Below, piece by piece: positions 30,780-44,851 of a stretch of 64,000 nt of DNA (position 1 is the stretch's first letter; each line of letters opens with the position of its first letter). Origin of the DNA: Glandiceps talaboti. Its lineage: Eukaryota; Hemichordata; Enteropneusta; Spengelidae. Under the pieces are notes generated by a model. The model did not search any database. It saw only the letters and a list, made by a program, of their open reading frames with translations, and was not told where the DNA came from. Position numbers and translations under genes: made by a program. The stretch spans positions 9,498,598-9,562,597 of the forward strand of contig NC_135560.1 in NCBI RefSeq assembly GCF_964340395.1, read 5' to 3'.

Positions 30780-30985
30780 GTCATGCTATGTTATGTTATG
30801 TTATGTTATGTTATGTTATGTTATGCTATTTCATTTTATGTTATGTCATGTCATGGTATGCTATTTCATGTCATGTTATGCTGTTATGTCATGCTATGCT
30901 ATTTCATGTCGTGTTATGTTATGTTATGTTATGCTGTTATGTCATGCTATGCTATTTCATGTCGTGTTATGTTATATGTCATGTT
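30780..30985. repeat. TTATG/TCATG pentamer array
   Basis: Pentamers TTATG, TCATG, CTATG and TTTCATG alternate in an irregular higher-order pattern. A roughly 55-65 bp block with GCTATTTCATGTCGTGTTATG occurs more than once. Met-Leu-Cys-Tyr frames in all three phases are artefacts. Confidence 0.9.
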
Positions 30986-31469
30986 ACATTTTATGTTCAT
31001 ATATGACATGCAGATATAAATGAAATACCTCTACTTCTCAAACGCAACTAAACTATACACATATAGTAATAAAAATATTGAAATTACAGTCAAATCCATA
31101 ACTCTTAATCCAACTAAATATGACAATATTTATTGACACACAATACAATGACGTCATGACTTGGGTTATGACGTTCCATGACATTTGGAGATCTGTTCAC
31201 CAGGAATGGAGTAGGGGAATTTGAATACCAACACTATTCAACAATTGTGACAGACCACCCTTTATACTTTAAGTACACACGTCCAACTATATGATGCTAT
31301 AAATATACCAGTGTTTGTTTTTCTGTCAACTTATGTGAATTAACCGTTTTAGTATTGTGTCAGGAAATATTGCCTTCTCTGCAAGCATACAAACCCTTTG
31401 TATTAACATATGGAAACACTCCCACTCAATGTAATTGTCACCAAAGCCTTGTATGTAATAAAGAAAATA

Positions 31470-32009
31470 CCCAGTCAGACTTATTTCTGATTTTAGTACA
31501 ACTTGTATTGATTACTGCTATCAACTTAAAGGAAATACCCAGTAAGACTTATTTCTGATTTTTTAAGTACAACTTGTATTGCTTACTTCTAACAACTTTA
31601 ATGAAAAGTCCAGTCAGACTTATTTCTGATTTTAGTACAACTTGTATTGATTACTGCTATCAACTTAAAGAAAATATCCAGTCAGACTTATTTCTTTTTA
31701 GTACAACTTGTATTGATAACTGCTACTAAACTTAAAGGAAATACCCAGTCAGACCTATTTCTGAATTTAGTACAACATGTATTGATTAGTGCTATCAACT
31801 TAAGTTAAATATCTAGTCAGACTTATTTTACCTTTAGTACAACTTGTATTGATTACTGCTATCAACTTAAAGGAAATACCCAGTCAGACTTATTTCTGAT
31901 TTTAGTACACTTGTATTGATAACTTCTATCAACTCTTAAAGGAAAAGTCCAATCAGACTTATTTCTGATTTTAGTACACTTGCATTGATAACTGCTATCA
32001 ACTTACATA
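31470..32009. repeat. ~68-bp minisatellite, eight units
   Basis: Eight imperfect tandem units are built on CAGTCAGACTTATTTCTGAT, then TTAGTACAACTTGTATTGAT, then ACTGCTATCAACTTAAAGG and AAATACC. Units drift by point changes and small indels, indicating an older array than the 53-bp one at 51 kb. Confidence 0.92.
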
Positions 32010-32588
32010 ATGATTTTGAGTGATAAAATAGCACCTCGGTAACTTACTCAACTTTAAAATCTTTTTTAGAGACGCTCTACTGCACTTGACATGTGTTCGA
32101 CAATTTTGAGAATTTCCAGCAAGGGTTTATGGGAAAGTCTTCTATCATGACGTCATTTGTATTCCAATTTGTGCCTGGACAAATACAATGAAAACCGTGC
32201 CACCTATCTTCCGGTTCAATACAAATCTTATTAATACTGATAATGTTACATACACGTTATCGTCTGATTGATTTATGAGAGCAGATTGTTGCACACAGTG
32301 TCAATGACATGTCACATAATGGTAGCCAGCAGAAGGACATAGTTTGCGTCCAAAACATATTGTCATCCTTTACTTCGGCTTTGTTTTGGCTACCTCCAGA
32401 AGCACACTTGGGAGTCTTGTACAAGGCTCACGATACTATATGGTTACTGTATGTATGACTTCAGATACTCTACTCATTTCGGTCATGTTCCAATGGTATA
32501 TCTGTTCATCATCGCCTGCCTTAGTTTAGGGTGAACTATGTAAAAATGGTCCAAAGTTTGCAAATTCACATGTAATGGTCAGACCCAT

Positions 32589-33004
32589 AGGCCAAGAAAA
32601 AATAGTGTGTTTCCGATAACGCGACTGACCCTAGGTTAAGCCACCGACCCTGAACATTTTTTTACATGCAAAAAGGTAAATTATGAAAATTAAACTCTAT
32701 TTCCCTGTAGATTTGCCAAAAGTATCTTTGGTCACTTTTTTAAAATCATATTCCATAGAGAAACGATGTCTTTTCAGCCTATAACACAGTCAGTCTGCAT
32801 ATTGTACATGTGTTCGTCTACTTCTGAATCACATAACTGTCTTCATTTACTTCTTTTACATCCCATCAGCTGTTATGGAAGTATTGTGACCAACGAGTAA
32901 CTTGTCTTTGGGTCGTAAAAAATAAAATGTGAAATAAATAAAATAAAATCCCGACCTATCTACCCTATTTTCTGATGTCATGTTATCGGAAACAAACATT
33001 TTTG
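32589..33004. mobile_element. TIR element family T1, copy 2 (inverted)
   Basis: The left end reads AGGCCAAGAAAAAATAGTG then TGTTTCCGATAACGCGAC. The right end reads TCATGTTATCGGAAACA. It is in opposite orientation to the copy at 19.75 kb, with the same inner motifs (CCGACCTATCTACCCTA near the right end). Confidence 0.75.
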
Positions 33005-33365
33005 TTTACTCTTGCCTTAAATACAGTAAGTATACCGGTACTTCAAATACATGTCAATGACTCTAGGCCTTCTCGTTTGCCAAGTTAACTAACTACCATA
33101 AGCACAGTAAGTGTGTGTGTCCATAAAACCGTTTATACAAATGAATTTATTTTAAGTTCATTAAATTTAATTTCCCTGAGGTACATATTTACTATGCAAT
33201 TCTACTAAAAGTGACATGCTTATTACTGTTCAGTTTATAACTAATAGCTTTTCCTGCTTGCACACCAATTTTCGTCAGATGGAGCTATTTCTTAAATTAT
33301 ATTGTGTATTTAAAATGTCATTTCCAGTAAAATGATGATCATTGTCCATTTGTACGATACCACAT

Positions 33366-36300
33366 TCATTCCTCCACTAAAGCTGCGTCCTCTACCACAC
33401 CTGCCGCCGCCGCCGCCTCCGCTAATTGTTCGTCGGCGAAATGTATATCCTCGTAGTCGTGTCTCGAGTAGTAGATCCAATACACAATATTGAATATGAG
33501 AAAGCCAACTGGGAACGCAATACGACAGAAGTAGTCTATCTTCTTGCCCGTGTCGTATATGGCTTCAGGTTTTCGACTACAGTTACCTCGCACCTTGATT
33601 CTGTGTTGCTCCTCCTCCGGCGACATGGCTTTACTAGTATTACTCAGGCTACTGAGCGAAAACGTGCTATCCGATCTGCATCTGTTGGAGTTGAGTGCAG
33701 TCTGCGCCTTGTCTATGATAGTCAGCGTCAGACAGCAGTCGCCTGATTGATGTTTCTCCTGTAGGAGGGAGGGCAGGGAGTGAGGGAGATGATTTTGATA
33801 TGAAAGTACAAACCGGCTTACTATAAGTAACTGTTAAAACATCCCTGCACATCAAATATAAGATATAAAACCAATAACCTAAGGTTACAATGATATAGAT
33901 TACACAAAATCACATACCAATTCAATCTGTTCTGTAGACGGAAAATGTATTTCAAAACACTATATCTATCCGCTACTTTTCCATCAAATAATGGAGAAAT
34001 TATTTCTTGTTTAAAAGTTCAATATAATACAACGATAACTAATATTCTATCCTGAAGATAGATTTTTCCATCTTTCAATTTAGTGTAAACTAACATACAC
34101 AACGCTGTTTTTGTCTAACGATTTTTGTTGGCCGAAACCCCTCTTCTTTACGCTGATCTTTTGAAGAGATCATCCACTTTTTTAAGACGTTTACTATAGT
34201 TAATTGTACCGCTCTCCATCTCACCTTACTGACTGTTTCTGGAGCTGTGTAAAACCATAGCCGTAATTTGTTGGACGATAAGTAATGTACAATGGCGTAC
34301 TCAATGAGTGAGAACACCACGAAGACTAGGCATACTGCAAACCACACATCAATAGCCTGTAATATATAACATGACAGCAAAGCAGGTATTGATTCATTTC
34401 TCAAAAAAAAACTACGAAACTTCTGACAATTGAAAGGACATGCTTACAAACACAGTTCTTTTTATTACATTTCAATAGATAGATGGGTGGATAAAAAGGG
34501 GGTCGGTGTTTTTCCTGGTTCAGTGCGTGAGAAAGATTGGCCTCCCCCATCCAAGACCTTGCACAAAAGTTACTGACCCCCTGCTGTTAGAATATATGTC
34601 ATCAAAAATATCATTATCATTGCACAAAAATAGTGATCCTCCCTAAACTACTTGCATCATGATGATGAAAAATGGTGAACCCCCCCAAATATCGCCCCCT
34701 GCAATTTGTATCCAGTTCCTAACCCTTTGAAACGCTCAACCCCTACTCTCAACTTCTATATACTGGGTCGAAGTAATACTGACTTTCTATTCATACTGAC
34801 TTTGTATTCACAGTACGACATACTATGACATACTGATTTGAAATTGAAACAATTTTCAATTTTGGCCAATTGAGTTAGGATGGGGTGTTGGGGGTTGGGG
34901 TTGGGGGTTGGAACTAACTAAAGGAATTTGTTTTTTATCCTACATAGAATAATTGATTCACCCCTTAGTGAGACAGAAAATCGAAATCACAGATCGCTAT
35001 GTAAACGAGCTTTAGATGTTTCGAAGGATGGGATAGGGGTGGGGTTGATATTGATTACACCAATAGCGACACCTTCACCTGACTCACCATATAATACATA
35101 TAAGTACATTTGGATTGCTTGTATACATTATTAACGCTACTGTGCATCATTCATTATATGTGTAACACTACAAACCGAGTGGGTAGATTTCATTAGTAGA
35201 TCACTAAGGCCCTCTGGTATTAAAGGTGTGACACAAATCAAACCACGTGATATTCCTTTCAAACCTACCCTATCCTATCACAAGAAACCTCAAACTATAT
35301 GAAGCAAATCAAGTTATTGCTCTATAATCACCTATACACGAATTACTAGTAAAGGGTAACGCCACTCAAGGAAATGAAGTCATTTTCATAAACTGTTGGT
35401 TTGGAGAGTCATTTCATGATTTTACATCACCTACAATAACTTGTGATTTCAAAGAAACATCAAGTTGATATTGTGTCTTTATAGGGTATCATTGCTATTC
35501 GCTATTGCATCATGGGAGTCAGCAGAAATAATGTATTCAAGTTGCACACTGAATATTCATGAGAGCTGAGTGGCGGAACAACTCACAATTTCCTGGAGTA
35601 GAAATTTCTGGGTTTTTTTATCTATTAAATAGATTATCATTAATGCTATGTATGTTCATCATTGAAGCACTAAGATTCATACACAAGTTATATATATTTT
35701 CTTCAACTTTTGATTGAGAAACAGACATGTTTCGAACAAATCATTTGTCAATGTCTGATTGGATCTGACAGAATGATGCAATTTTGCTGGAGGTGTTGAG
35801 TAACCAGAGGTGTGCAAAGGTTAGCTTCTATATATACAAACTGTAGGTGGTTTCATTAGATCTCAGGCAAAGCTAAGAATAAACTTTCTTGTCTGTGATT
35901 AGACAATGTGATGTTGTAACAAGTACTGGTTGATTTCCGATCACTTGGGCATGGTTATTTTATATCAAAAAGTGTTCAGGGGCGCTCATTTAAATATTGG
36001 TGCTACAATATTTACACTGGTGCGTTTGGTCGTACACCAGAATCAGAGTTTCCATGAAAATTGAATGCAACCAATCGATAAACTAGTCGCTGTCGATTTT
36101 TAGTTCTTTCTATTCCCTGTCCTGCCCACATCATGTATGCACAAAACGCGGATGTAACCACAGGCGCAAAAACAAGAAATGATACTCCCATTTGGATCGA
36201 TCGACTACCTGACAAATATTACATCATCTAAAGTCAAATTATCTCGGTCGGATGGATAAAATCAAGGGAAAAATGAATATTTAAAAATATTCTTCTATAG

Positions 36301-39300
36301 GTAGTAACACGATATCCAAGATGGCGATCATCATACCGAACAATCTGAAGGACGTGGAATATTCAGATTAAATTAGATCCCTTGCCTGTACGTCATTTGG
36401 CACATCAAGACTTATTTAGCAAAAAGCTTTATATCTGGATACAACTAATTGAAATATATTATTTTTTCATTTTCAATTGTACTAGTTATATTCAACTAAA
36501 TGATATTTTATAACATTTTATATCACTGACTGATCGAATTTCAGTTGATCAAAGTTGAAAAGTTCAATATTTTTACGCAAACTGCATGATCACTCAAAGC
36601 AAACGTAAACTCAAACGAATGTTGCTGACAACCATTTTTTTTAAACCTCTTACTGACACATAAAGATATGTTTGTCTGTTCTCAATGCCATCTGTTCCGA
36701 CTGTTTACCGACCACTTAATACGTGCTTGATAGCTTCCGTCATTTCAGTATTCTGACCGATGGGTACTCATGAAAGATTAATATTTTTAAAGAATGATTG
36801 ACAGGTAGCTTTACTATACGCAGATAGATTTAAATTCATTTTCATTTTTCAAATACCTGACCTTTCACCCCTACGCGCACAATCCGATCAGACGACATGC
36901 CACGACACATATGGAAATAATCAATGACTAAGCAATATCGTCTGAAATTATTTTGAACATTTTATATTCAACAATTTCTACCAGTAATCCCCCATTCACA
37001 TTTGTAAAAGAATATTTTCTACAGATTTGTGAATAGAAGATTGCCTATGAAATAATCCTCGCCAATAAATCAACAAGTGAAATGTTTGCATATTTTTTTC
37101 TTCGAATTTGACGTTATTACAGTCGATAGTGGACAGTATGTAGTATAAAAATGACGTGTTGGATCTTGTGTTGGGATTTTCTGACATACTAAAAAGGCAA
37201 TTGTTCCAGAATTGTCGATTAGGCACACAGCTACAGGCCCCAAATCTATAGCGTCACTCATACATCCTTTCATTTACTGGAGTTTGAAAGCTCTTAAAAG
37301 TGTGTTCAACTTTGTAGAGTTGAAATCACGATGGTGTATATATGTACCATTGTTCTCGACCTCATCATGGCTGCTCTACGTGTTGTATAATATACACCAT
37401 ACGGCAGTCAACTGTATATCGTGATGGCTGCATTCTAACCAGTCATCTTACAACTCCAGCAGAAACAAATGATCGGAGAATTGGGAAATGAATGGAGAAT
37501 TGAGAAGAAGTTCTGTAGTACAAGTCTTACAAAATGCCGCAAAATGGTCTATAGGTTTTACGACAGTATTTAAACCACCTACCTTAACGTAAGACACGTG
37601 AGGTAAATCTTCCCTAACACCATTCAGTGTTGTTATCATTGTCAATACACTCGTTATCCCGAGCGCTACTCTGGCTGGGGACGATTTGATATCGATCCAG
37701 AAGGAGACCCACGATAACATCGTCAACAAGACGCTGGGAACATAAGTCTGCAGTAGATAGTACCCGATTTCTCTTTTCAAAACGAATGTTAAATCAATAC
37801 ATGTGTAATTACCTGTAACAAACAAACAAACAAACAAACAAACAAATTAATTGTTCCAATGATTAATGTTATTGCGCGAACTCACTTTACCGGGAAACTC
37901 CTGTTATACGATTGTTTACCCTCCTGGAGAACAAATTAGGGACATTCGTTACAATTTTACGGTGTCAAGCAACTTAAAACTTGTCCAACATTATATCAAG
38001 TTGACCCGAAAGCTAAACCTATAACATTGATACACCACCTGATAGTGACAATAGTGACACAATTCCAAGTTGTATATGTGTTGGTTGTCTGAACTACAGC
38101 CTGTGTCTGAGCTAATCTTGTATCTAGTACTACTATAGGGGTATGAACTTTTATTGACCAAACGAGAGAAACTGATAAATTTGTAACAATTATACGACAT
38201 TGTATGTCATAGTGTGAAACAAAAAAGTTGAAATAGTTCGTTGAAAAGGTCGAGAAATAATTGTCAAGCCTTTTCAGATATTATGTGGTTGTGACTAGGT
38301 GTAACAGTCTCACAGTGCAACAATAACGACTTGACAGGAAACCGCATTCAACAGGTGGTTTGGTAGTTTGAAAATGATTACTCCAGTAAATACTACCACC
38401 CCAATGAAATTCTTACGTCATCATCAGCCGTACTGATATCGGAAAGCAGGCTTAAATTACGAATGTCTGAAAATATTGCAAATTACAGAATTATGAGTTG
38501 ACTGTACATTTGCAACAAAGTTTTGATATTTACTCACTGATTTTAGATGACGTACAGGAAACTGTCAACGTTATGTCAGACATTTTGAAACACTTGACCA
38601 TTAAATTCTATAATTGTCGAAGAATTCATTAAAATGGGAAACTTGCAAAACTGTCATCTTGAATGTCATTAATGGTGCATCATGGGAAATATGATACTAA
38701 ACATGAATGTATTTCTGTTTTGAACACTCTCGTCTCATTCTTTGTAACCAGAAATAATGTAGTCTTAGTTACCCTGCCCATTGCAGGGTAGCTATATCAT
38801 TGATCGCCTCAGATTAGGCAAAATTAACGGCCGACAATCCCACAGTCCTTTGCACCATTCTGCGCGTGCTCAGTCAGGATTGCCATGATAATCTAGTCAA
38901 GTAGTTGTCAAGGATACGTACCCGTACTTATCGATCGTGTGCACTCGTCAACTCTTATACCTTCTAGAGCATACTGTGGTAACTTAAGGTGGCCTTTGTT
39001 AAATTCAGCCGGTTCGTTTTCCACCCACTGGAACAGTAAATCTTTTGTAGTGTACTGAACTGAAAAGAAACAGAGAACAAACAAACATCATGGTCAACGA
39101 GAAGCGTGAAATATGTATGTGGTACGTACCACTAACATCACTTTGATATCTCTAGCATTACACTTTATTGCACCATGTCCATCAAATTTGTATTTGCTGA
39201 TGTCAGTAGATTTTTTTTATCAATATAGCTTGGAAAAAGTCACTACCAGTCAGACTTTATAGTTTATATTTCGCTTAATAAAATAACACGAGTGGGGTTA

Positions 39301-42300
39301 AAATGAGTGAGCTAGGTGTAACGAGTTTTACGTTTGCTGTAAGTGAAATCACACAAGTGGGATAACAATAAGTGAGTTTGACGGAGCGAATGCAAGTACG
39401 TTGGTATGTGGGATGAATGCAAGCATAAGCGAAACTTGATTCGGTATTTTTCTAAAACGTTTACAAAATTAAGAGATGAAAACAAAACTTACAACTTTCA
39501 ACTTGGATACCACATTGTTGCTTGTCCAATGGAAAGCGATGAAAGTCCATTTCACAATGCAAGGTCAAACTTATCCTGTCAAGAAAAATACAATACCAAA
39601 TAATGTTAATGAGAAACAACAAATGACCCAGAATGGTTTTCGAATATACTGATAATATATGGCATCAGCGTGAGAAGGAGTTGTGCACAAATAAACAAAC
39701 ATTGATAACGTTTCATTCAATTCAGGTAGAAACTTTAAATTTACACAAAGCGGTTGTAGACTTAGTGTGCAATGTTAACATTATACAGACTGTCCGGATA
39801 TAAAATGTGCATTATTTAGTTCCAGAACAACTAAGCCCCCCCCCCCCACTGCAAGATAATAACCAAAATTACCTACATGGTTTTAACAAAGTTACATACA
39901 GCATTTTTGCTGATCTGAAGGTGCACTGTAAAAAACAGTGTTTAAAAACAGAGTTTTGTTTGTTTTTTGTTAATTTTGTTATTCAAGAACATACACGTGC
40001 AGTTCAACATATTTGATGTTCAATCGGATATCGGAAATCTTTCCGGTTTGTTGAACAAATAAAATTACGTGATCGAAATATTCAGTACATTAGATTTGTA
40101 ACATTATCGCGTATTCGATTTACCTTACCTTGCCATGTACTGTATAGTACCGTTAGCATATATAGTGATTACTTTATTTTCTGTCGTAACTGTATGGAAC
40201 ATTGCTTTCCGTTCGTTTCCAAACATTAAATCTGGAATCCACACTTTGTCTAGCAGAAAACTAGTTTGTGGAAGTTCTTTGGCAGGATCGAATGAAAGTC
40301 TTTTGTCCTCCCACTGTTGACGCAGATAAATGGTTATGCTGTAACTCTGTGTAGGGAAAAAATGATGAAAACGTTTGTGTAAGTGGAAATAAAACAAATA
40401 TAACTGAACCCTGACAAAGTATTAATTTATCTGGTTTAGTTAGTACTTCATTTTGATTTACTTCACATCTGTTCACTTTGCCCAACCGATCCATTACATT
40501 AATGTGCTTAGCCATTGTACAATAGTACCGAAAGGGGTGTAAAGACAATCAAACTCAAATGGCCTCCCTTTCAAGCTGGACGTCATTTCCGTTTCATCCG
40601 GAAAGGGTTTACTAATTGGGGAAATAATGGGAAAGTATATATCAATTTTTTCTTTTTACCCCCATTTAAGTAACCCTTAAATGTGACATGACAATGCCAT
40701 GGTGAATGTTCTTGCATATCATTTATTTATTTATTTATTTATTTATTTATTTGATAACTGTTAGATTGATTGATTTAACCAATTAACGTAGAATGCACCT
40801 CAGAAATAAACTTTTAAAATTTGTGCTGTTACTTTGTTTAAGAGAACTCCATTAAATCAATAAAAACATCTGAACATCGCGATACATGTTTGATATGAAG
40901 GCCAAAATAATATCAAATTTAGTCATTTCAGAATCCAATATGGCCGCGGAATACTGTGTGAACTCTATTAGAAAATAAAATTGTCTACGATTTCCTTGAA
41001 AACAAGATGACGAACCCCCAAATATCTTTTATTAATCAAATAGACCAGGAAGATGCTTTCATAGGACAAAATTTGGAGAGAATTGGAGAACCTTGATTTT
41101 TGGAAATTTGTTCCAAGGTGTATTTTAGCTTAGCTTGACGAGAGAAAAAAATGATATACTGCACTAAAATACACACTCCCAACCATCAGAGTCCCTGAAC
41201 AATTGTTAATCAGCAGGTGAGTCCAAATGTAGGAAAGATTAAAATTTGGTTTCCTAAATAGATCAATGGATTAATACATTGTTTTTAACAGTTTTGAACA
41301 AATTTTCAACATTTATCAATTTAAATCAAATCCTGACAAACAAGATGGTGTACATTAGAGTAGAAAACAGACGCAGCGATTTCTATTGTAGGATTCATTA
41401 GGATTTGAAGTTAGGATTAGTACTGGAATATATTAAACACCGTCACCGTATTACTTCCAGTTTTTTGCTACATTGTGACTGCCCAGTTGTATTGAAATAA
41501 CACTTATAAATTGCCCATTTTAAAGATCGGTGTCAAAACAGGTGAATATTTAAATATCAAGACATGACCAATTTCAGTGGTGTTTACGTCAACGCGCTCC
41601 TTGATACGTCAGCTATCTAATGATGTCTGTATGTCTTATAACCAAAGGATACATGGAGCGCAAATAGGCAATTACCAAAATCCACGGAAAGAGGGCAATT
41701 GGGCAAATTTAAAGTTCGGAGAGAGTTCAACACAAAAGGCTCAAAACAAGAGTTAGGAGGACACTTTGAGAGTCGAGCGAGTCAATCATCGGCCTCTTGA
41801 TCCGGCGATTCACATCTATAAACAATAGGCGTCGCATATCTGCTTTGTATAGGAGTCTGAGCTTATACGCACTAAAATAACTGGCTATTATTAAAGTCGA
41901 AGGAAGCAGGCTGGGAGGTACAAATTTTCCCCCTCCAATTTCTATATGACGCATGCAGTAAATCAACATTTAATCATACATTCCTTTCATTAGGGGGCAG
42001 TATGAACATATTAGTGTAAAGAAAGAAATAGAATTGCAGTGGCCCTTTAAAGAATTCTCGTAAAGTCCATTTGGAATAGGACAATGAGAAGGGCTGTGTT
42101 AGAAATGTACACACCATGTCAGTTTCAGCAATGTCATCAAAGCTTGCAAGGTAAATCTGTACTGTGTTTACGACAGGCTCACCACCTAGGAAAATATAAA
42201 ATATTAGATATTATTAAAAATGATTAACGAGAATACGAAGAAATTACGTTGTTCAACCTTCTTTATACATATTGAGAACCTGGACGTCCATTTTTCATAG

Positions 42301-44791
42301 ATCCCATTCCTTTGTCTGGCAACCATATGCATAATTGACGCCATCTCGAATATCTCAAAATCTTCAAGAAGGACTAGCCAATTGTTGCATCAATTGCATC
42401 TTTAATCTATGGGTGTCTCGTAGATCAAAAATCGGCAAAAACATATTGTGGACGGCAATGCAAGGCTAAGGAAAAATCTAGATTTAGGGCCCAGACTAAA
42501 ACAATAAATAAACTAGGACAATGGCTTAGATCGCATGTTCATCTTGTATAAGAGTTGACGCTTGTGGTTGATTATGAACAAACTTCTTTTGCTCAATGAG
42601 GCAATAAAAAAATTGTTTCCTTCCGATAACATGACTTCAGCAATTAGGGTAGATAGGTCGAAATTATATTTTATTTTATACATTTACTTTTTTTGGAGAC
42701 ATTGTTTCAACCCAAAGACAAGATACTCGTTGGTTACAATAATTCTGTGATAGTTTGATGAGATTAAAGAGAAACTTAGGAAGACAAGTATATGTGAAGT
42801 AGACGAATACAATATACAGACGGTATTGTATAAATTCAACTCAAACTTTGTGTCTCTGGGATGGGATTTTTAAAAAGAATTCTTGACCAAAGGTACTTTG
42901 GCAAGAAACTTTACACATAACTATATGTAAATTCGCCTTAGTTTTTGGATGGATGTTAAAATGTTTACGGTCGGTTGAAACTAGGGTTGTTCGGGTTATC
43001 GGAGACATACTACTTTTTATTTGGCCTGATCAGCAATCGCAAAAAAGTATGCTCCATCCGTAATGCGGATTGTTGTTGGTTTTTCCATTGAATTGTTAAT
43101 TATTCGCAGCACGTTTTTGTCTCTCATTTCATTGCATTATACCTTAATTGAAACACTATGACGTGTACAGCCAGGGTTTGGGCAGGATGGCATGGAGAGA
43201 CGATTCGTGATAATATAACATGTACTATTTAGTGTATTTTAGTGACATGCATTGACTGTTATAACGAAAATCGTTCCATTTCTCGAAATATTTGTATTAT
43301 TTGGGGAACAAAACAGATTCCGTTAAAAGTGAAATCGTTTTTGTAAAATGGTTCACCCTAAACCCAAAACTAAAAGAATGTTTTCCTTACATTGAACTAT
43401 TGACCTCGCCCCTTAGAACTGAAACTGTGTGAACGAAAACAAAGCAATCTTACTTGTAGACAGAGTATTGGAAAGTTAATTCCAAGTTTTTGTGTAATAA
43501 TTAAATCCCTAATACTCCCTTTGCAACCAGGAATAAATTGTTCATAAGCCAATCAACATAACGAGAAAAATAAATGAAAAAAGTAGTCACACAACAGTGC
43601 TTTGGCAAGGTTTCAAAATTTTTTAAAAGATGTATTTATTAAAAACATAACCAGAGTCCAAAACCCACGATATACAAACCATCATTTCAAATGTAAACTG
43701 TCAACATCAAAGTTGGTCACACAGAGCGGTATAAAAGATTTTTTTTTCAATTGGTATTATAATGAAAGCTGGCCACGTGAATAGAATATTTAAGAAATAA
43801 TACAGCAACATAATAGAATATTTCTGCTAATCTTCGACTATCACTACCAAAGCCAGTCACATGCAGCGTAATAAAAAACGCCTTTTCAAACGTCAGAACT
43901 CGTCCAGCAGCGAAGCAAAGTACATACTGTCAAACTGGCATGCTAGAATACGTATGATAGCTTGTATGACGTAGCGTTACTAATAATCCGTATGACGTCA
44001 CAAACTCACTATGTTCACAAGGTAAACTGTTTTCTCGTATTTGTGTGCACGGTAAAATACCAAACACGGAATCGTAAAGTATAATCCGCCCGTTGTTTGA
44101 TGAATTGAACTAAGAGTAAACCGGCAACCCTATTCTGCATGCCATGCCCATATGGTGTACTTTCCATCAGTATGCATTTGATTTACCCCAACAAAAGCAA
44201 CGCACATATATTGTGTTTGCTTAATGAGCGTAGGAACAGATCTGATAGTGTTTACGTTACATTTATATCTAAAAATATGAAAACGTATTTCAACTACGGT
44301 AACCTTGCTTTGAACCGTTAATGTTTTTGACTGGGTTACTGGTGTAAATTTCTTTGGCTTGAGGTTTTGAACAGTTACTGTATCTCTTGTTACGGTTTTT
44401 TGTTGTTGTAAATTTCAGGTCTGGATATTGTAATATACCAGCTTTCATTGTAGATGGTTGAATTCTGGGAGACAATGTAGAATTTATACGCATTCGAAGG
44501 GGAGTTAGAATGTTATTTAGTACCACTGTGACGTCTAGATTCTTTTGTTACATTACATTACATTACATTACATTACATTACATTACATTACATTACATTA
44601 CATCACATTACATTACATTACATTACATTACATTACATTACATTACATTAGAGAGAGAGAGAGTGTGTGTGTGTATGTGTGTGTGTGCGTGTGTGTGTGT
44701 GTACATGTGTGTTTGTTAGGGTGAGAGAGAGTGAGTGTGTGTGTGTACGTGTGTGTTTGTTTGTTTGTGTGTGTGTGTGAGAGAGAGAGAG

Positions 44792-44851
<60 letters not shown>

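Noticed and set aside
30685-31023. Cys/Met/Leu/Tyr-rich frame of 112 codons
   Set aside because: Produced by TTATG pentamers, open in three phases at once; no start, splice or domain evidence.
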